Assembly (NCBI GenBank): GCA_029266795.1
Contig: JAQSWE010000018.1
Span: forward strand, 1-17,635
Reading direction: 5' to 3'
Source of the DNA: Alphaproteobacteria bacterium
GTDB taxonomy: Bacteria; Pseudomonadota; Alphaproteobacteria; Micavibrionales; UBA2020
DNA length: 17,635 bases
In this document: piece after piece, positions 15,960 to 17,635 of the stretch
Layout: the number at the start of each line of letters is the position of its first letter
Position numbering within the stretch: the first letter of the stretch is position 1
The notes under the pieces: generated by a model
The model's input: the letters and a program-made list of their open reading frames with translations, nothing else
What the model was told of the DNA's origin: nothing
The model's database searches: none
Position numbers and translations under genes: made by a program

Positions 15960-16000
15960 GGAAACGTTCAGGCCGCCGGAGCCAATTTGCTCCGCACAGA
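15960..16000 (-). repeat. marR 3'-end repeat, copy B
   Basis: 39 of 41 bases match the marR 3' end (17230-17270). On the minus strand it reads CAEQIGSGGLNVS, where marR has WAEQMGSGGLNVS, but the stop is replaced by CGA. Similarity stops sharply on both sides, so this is a short core like an attachment site, not a gene remnant of random length. Confidence 0.85.
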
Positions 16001-16065
16001 TGGGATTTGAAAGTCTGCGTCGTCGCTTTTGTTTCCAGTAAATTCAATTGCTTACGCACTTGAAA

Positions 16066-16094
16066 TTGACAGTTATTATAGAAAATGACATTAT
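16066..16094 (+). promoter_or_regulatory. Predicted promoter of the ankyrin-like gene
   Basis: A perfect TTGACA (16066-16071), 17 bp, then CATTAT (16089-16094, 4 of 6 matches). It lies in an AT-rich stretch, giving a leader of about 120 nt before the gene at 16221. Confidence 0.5.
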
Positions 16095-16220
16095 CTTGCC
16101 GAAGGTGAATGCATTTACAGGACAGCGCGGTTTTACCGCAGTGGTATCGTTTCTCGCCTGTCGGCTTCTGTCGCATTCTCAAAACAGTCACGGACGTCTT
16201 TTTAGTTCGAGGTTGTTGTC

Positions 16221-17324
16221 ATGTCCCTTCCCGATCGCGCGCTTCTGAATCTTTTTTCCGACCTTCAATCCGCCGAGGCCGTCAGCGCCGCGCTGGCGAG
16301 CGAGGCAGGCCAGAAATGGCTGCTGACGCCGCTGTCGAAAGACGTGCCTGACAGCGCCCTGTCCTACATGGCCGACGGGATGTTCAAAAGCACCTGGCGC
16401 GATCCGCACAAGGAATACATGGCGCTTGCGCTCGCCGCCCTCGAACAGGCAGAACCCGACGCCGGAAAACGTGTTGCGCTGCTGACGGCGCGCAACGGGC
16501 TGGGCCAGTCGGTCATCCACAAGTCGCTTGAATATGGCGGCAGCCGCGAAGCCTTCGAGCCCGTGCTGGACGCGCTTTACAAATGGGCCGGCACGGAAAA
16601 CGCCGACCGGATCATGAAAGATATTCTGGCGGAACCGCTGGGCCAGATCGACAAGGGAATTTCCTTTGATTTGCAGAGCGTCCGCAGCATCTTCCCCCAT
16701 ACGTCGCGGGAATTCGCCAAGGTCGATGCGCTGACGACGGACAGTTATCACCCCGTCCCGTCGGCGGCGCTGCGCGAGATGCTTAACGATATCCCCGGCA
16801 AGGCGTTTTTCCGCCTGCTGGAAATCCAACTGAAGGGCGGCGAGGCCACGCCGCAGCAAAAAGCGGATGACGTGTTCGCGCTGCTGTCGGTGAAGAACGC
16901 GGCAGGCAATACGCCGATGCACCGCGAATGGGTCGTGAGCGACCTGCTCGGCACGCCCACAAGCGCGAACCAATTCACCGACAGGTTGTCGCCCCTGCTC
17001 TCCGCCTTCGATCGCCTGCTGGGAACCGATGTCGCTCTGGAACTGACGAAAAAATTGCTGCTGCAGGAAAATGCCAAGGGCCAGCTGCCGCTCGACATCT
17101 TCCAGTATCCCAAGCTTCCTACCCGCGATTTGATCATCGACAAGATGCTGCAGACGCTGCGCGCCGAGATGGGCAGCGAGGCGGCGCGACATTCGGACGC
17201 AAATAAACGGAACAGGGATTTAGATTTTAGGAAACGTTCAGGCCGCCGGAGCCCATTTGCTCCGCCCAGAAGGTTTCGAGGTCGCGGAGGACGGAGCTCA
17301 TGGTGTCGAAGCGGGCGTTGGTGA
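16221..17324 (+). CDS. Ankyrin-like hypothetical protein with antisense-encoded tail, 367 aa
   Basis: The ATG at 16221 has GAGG 8 nt upstream. Three spaced ankyrin-like turns are visible: NGLGQSVIHKSLEYG (about 93), NAAGNTPMHREWVVSD (about 230) and NAKGQLPLDIFQYPKL (about 285). They match the D/NxxGxTPLH core but lack the usual 33-residue spacing, so any ankyrin fold is degenerate. The intervening helical regions are not recognised. No signal peptide. From about residue 336 the frame crosses into the antisense strand of the marR 3' end, and the last 33 residues are an Arg/Gly/Ser-rich artefact-like tail. The natural stop was probably lost when the gene was joined to marR. Confidence 0.7.
   Translation: MSLPDRALLNLFSDLQSAEAVSAALASEAGQKWLLTPLSKDVPDSALSYMADGMFKSTWRDPHKEYMALALAALEQAEPDAGKRVALLTARNGLGQSVIHKSLEYGGSREAFEPVLDALYKWAGTENADRIMKDILAEPLGQIDKGISFDLQSVRSIFPHTSREFAKVDALTTDSYHPVPSAALREMLNDIPGKAFFRLLEIQLKGGEATPQQKADDVFALLSVKNAAGNTPMHREWVVSDLLGTPTSANQFTDRLSPLLSAFDRLLGTDVALELTKKLLLQENAKGQLPLDIFQYPKLPTRDLIIDKMLQTLRAEMGSEAARHSDANKRNRDLDFRKRSGRRSPFAPPRRFRGRGGRSSWCRSGRW
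17227..17297 (-). repeat. marR 3'-end repeat, copy C (intact gene end)
   Basis: This is the functional copy, the last codons of the MarR gene ending in TAA (17229-17227). Copies A (71 bp, 59 identical) and B (41 bp, 39 identical) lie upstream in the same orientation. Confidence 0.85.
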
Positions 17325-17635
17325 GGCCGGCGCCGGCGAGTTTGTCTTCGTGTTTCTTGTAGAGCTTTGTGATGGCATCCGACAGCTTACGGCCCTTGTC
17401 GGACAGTTTCACGCGCACGGAGCGTTTGTCGTGGATCGAGCGTTCCTGCACTAGATAGCCGTTTTCGACCATCTTCTTGACGTTATAGGACACGTTCGAG
17501 CCGAGGTAATAGCCGCGCACGGTCAACTCGCCTACCGTCAATTCGTCGGTGCCGATGTTGTGCAGGATCATGCTTTGCACGTTGTTGATGTCGAGGATGT
17601 TGGCGCGTTCCAGCTCGACCTTCAGCACATCCAGA
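17227..17635 (-). CDS. MarR-family regulator, LdtR-like (5' end cut by window)
   Basis: The frame stays open to the window edge. The GTG at 17628 is not needed as a start, because family members continue upstream (the residues before it read LD). A winged-helix DNA-binding domain is clear: ELTVGELTVRGYYLGSNVSY followed by NVKKMVENGYLVQERS as the helix-turn-helix, then DKRSVRVKLSDKGRKL as the wing. The recognition block is typical of alphaproteobacterial LdtR-type regulators, which control L,D-transpeptidase and envelope-stress genes. The subgroup assignment is from memory. Its last 20 or so codons are the source of the three-copy repeat, and its 3' end overlaps the ankyrin-like gene tail-to-tail by 98 nt. 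Confidence 0.88.
   Translation of the reverse strand, partial: LDVLKVELERANILDINNVQSMILHNIGTDELTVGELTVRGYYLGSNVSYNVKKMVENGYLVQERSIHDKRSVRVKLSDKGRKLSDAITKLYKKHEDKLAGAGLTNARFDTMSSVLRDLETFWAEQMGSGGLNVS

Larger units (their letters stand above)
15920..16220. other. Intergenic region with repeat B and a predicted promoter
   Basis: About 300 bp between the zinc-ribbon gene and the ankyrin-like gene. It contains repeat copy B (15960-16000) and a promoter candidate (16066-16094). The two short open frames here (near 16048 and 16109) show no family signal and are not called. Confidence 0.55.

Noticed and set aside
16188..17192. Minus-strand 334-codon open frame
   Set aside because: It is antisense to the ankyrin-like gene, Arg/Gln/His-rich, with no recognisable motif. 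The plus-strand gene has a ribosome site, a promoter and repeat motifs.
13806..17297. CRISPR array
   Set aside because: The repeats are three, unevenly spaced by kilobases, gene-derived, and without spacers or cas genes.

Overview
The window looks like a chromosomal stretch from an alphaproteobacterium. The evidence is the minus-strand run rpiB–glyA–nrdR–nusB, a DUF6898-type small protein, a DUF1523-like membrane-anchored protein, and a MarR regulator of the alphaproteobacterial LdtR-like type. Most genes are GC-rich. Two blocks, 3699-4514 and 11401-13758, are visibly AT-rich and look acquired. The species cannot be named from the sequence.

Layout. 1-150 is the end of an AAA+-like ATPase. 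279-3443 (minus) is a compact housekeeping cluster: ribose-5-phosphate isomerase B, serine hydroxymethyltransferase, the NrdR repressor, NusB, and a small unknown protein. 3444-5252 holds an extragenic palindrome, an AT-rich membrane protein and a membrane-anchored SOUL-type haem-binding protein, closed by a bidirectional terminator. 5402-7086 (minus) has a small unknown gene and an ankyrin-repeat protein with a good promoter. 7174-9219 has a DUF6898-like gene divergent from a glutaryl-CoA-dehydrogenase-like acyl-CoA dehydrogenase, followed by a small membrane-anchored unknown. 9222-11131 (minus) has two tandem paralogous unknowns joined by a GTGA overlap, and a DUF1523-like gene with its own terminator.

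The right third (11401 to the end) is the accessory part. It starts with an RloC-like AAA_13 ATPase (candidate tRNA-anticodon nuclease), read in a single frame but interrupted by two stop codons. A TerC operon follows: a DUF465-like protein, the TerC membrane protein and two tiny zinc-ribbon proteins. The second zinc-ribbon protein, at 15749-15919, is only 56 aa. The operon has a strong predicted promoter and a structured leader containing a terminator-like hairpin and a possible Shine-Dalgarno-masking pairing. Next is an ankyrin-like gene whose tail runs antisense into the 3' end of a MarR gene.

The most striking feature is that the last 41-71 bp of that marR gene occurs three times in the same orientation (13806-13876, 15960-16000, 17227-17297). 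The copies separate the RloC-like gene, the TerC operon and the ankyrin-like gene. This looks like a repeatedly used insertion or recombination site at the marR 3' end, with each copy marking a cassette boundary. No tRNA, rRNA, CRISPR array, integrase or transposase gene is visible in the window.
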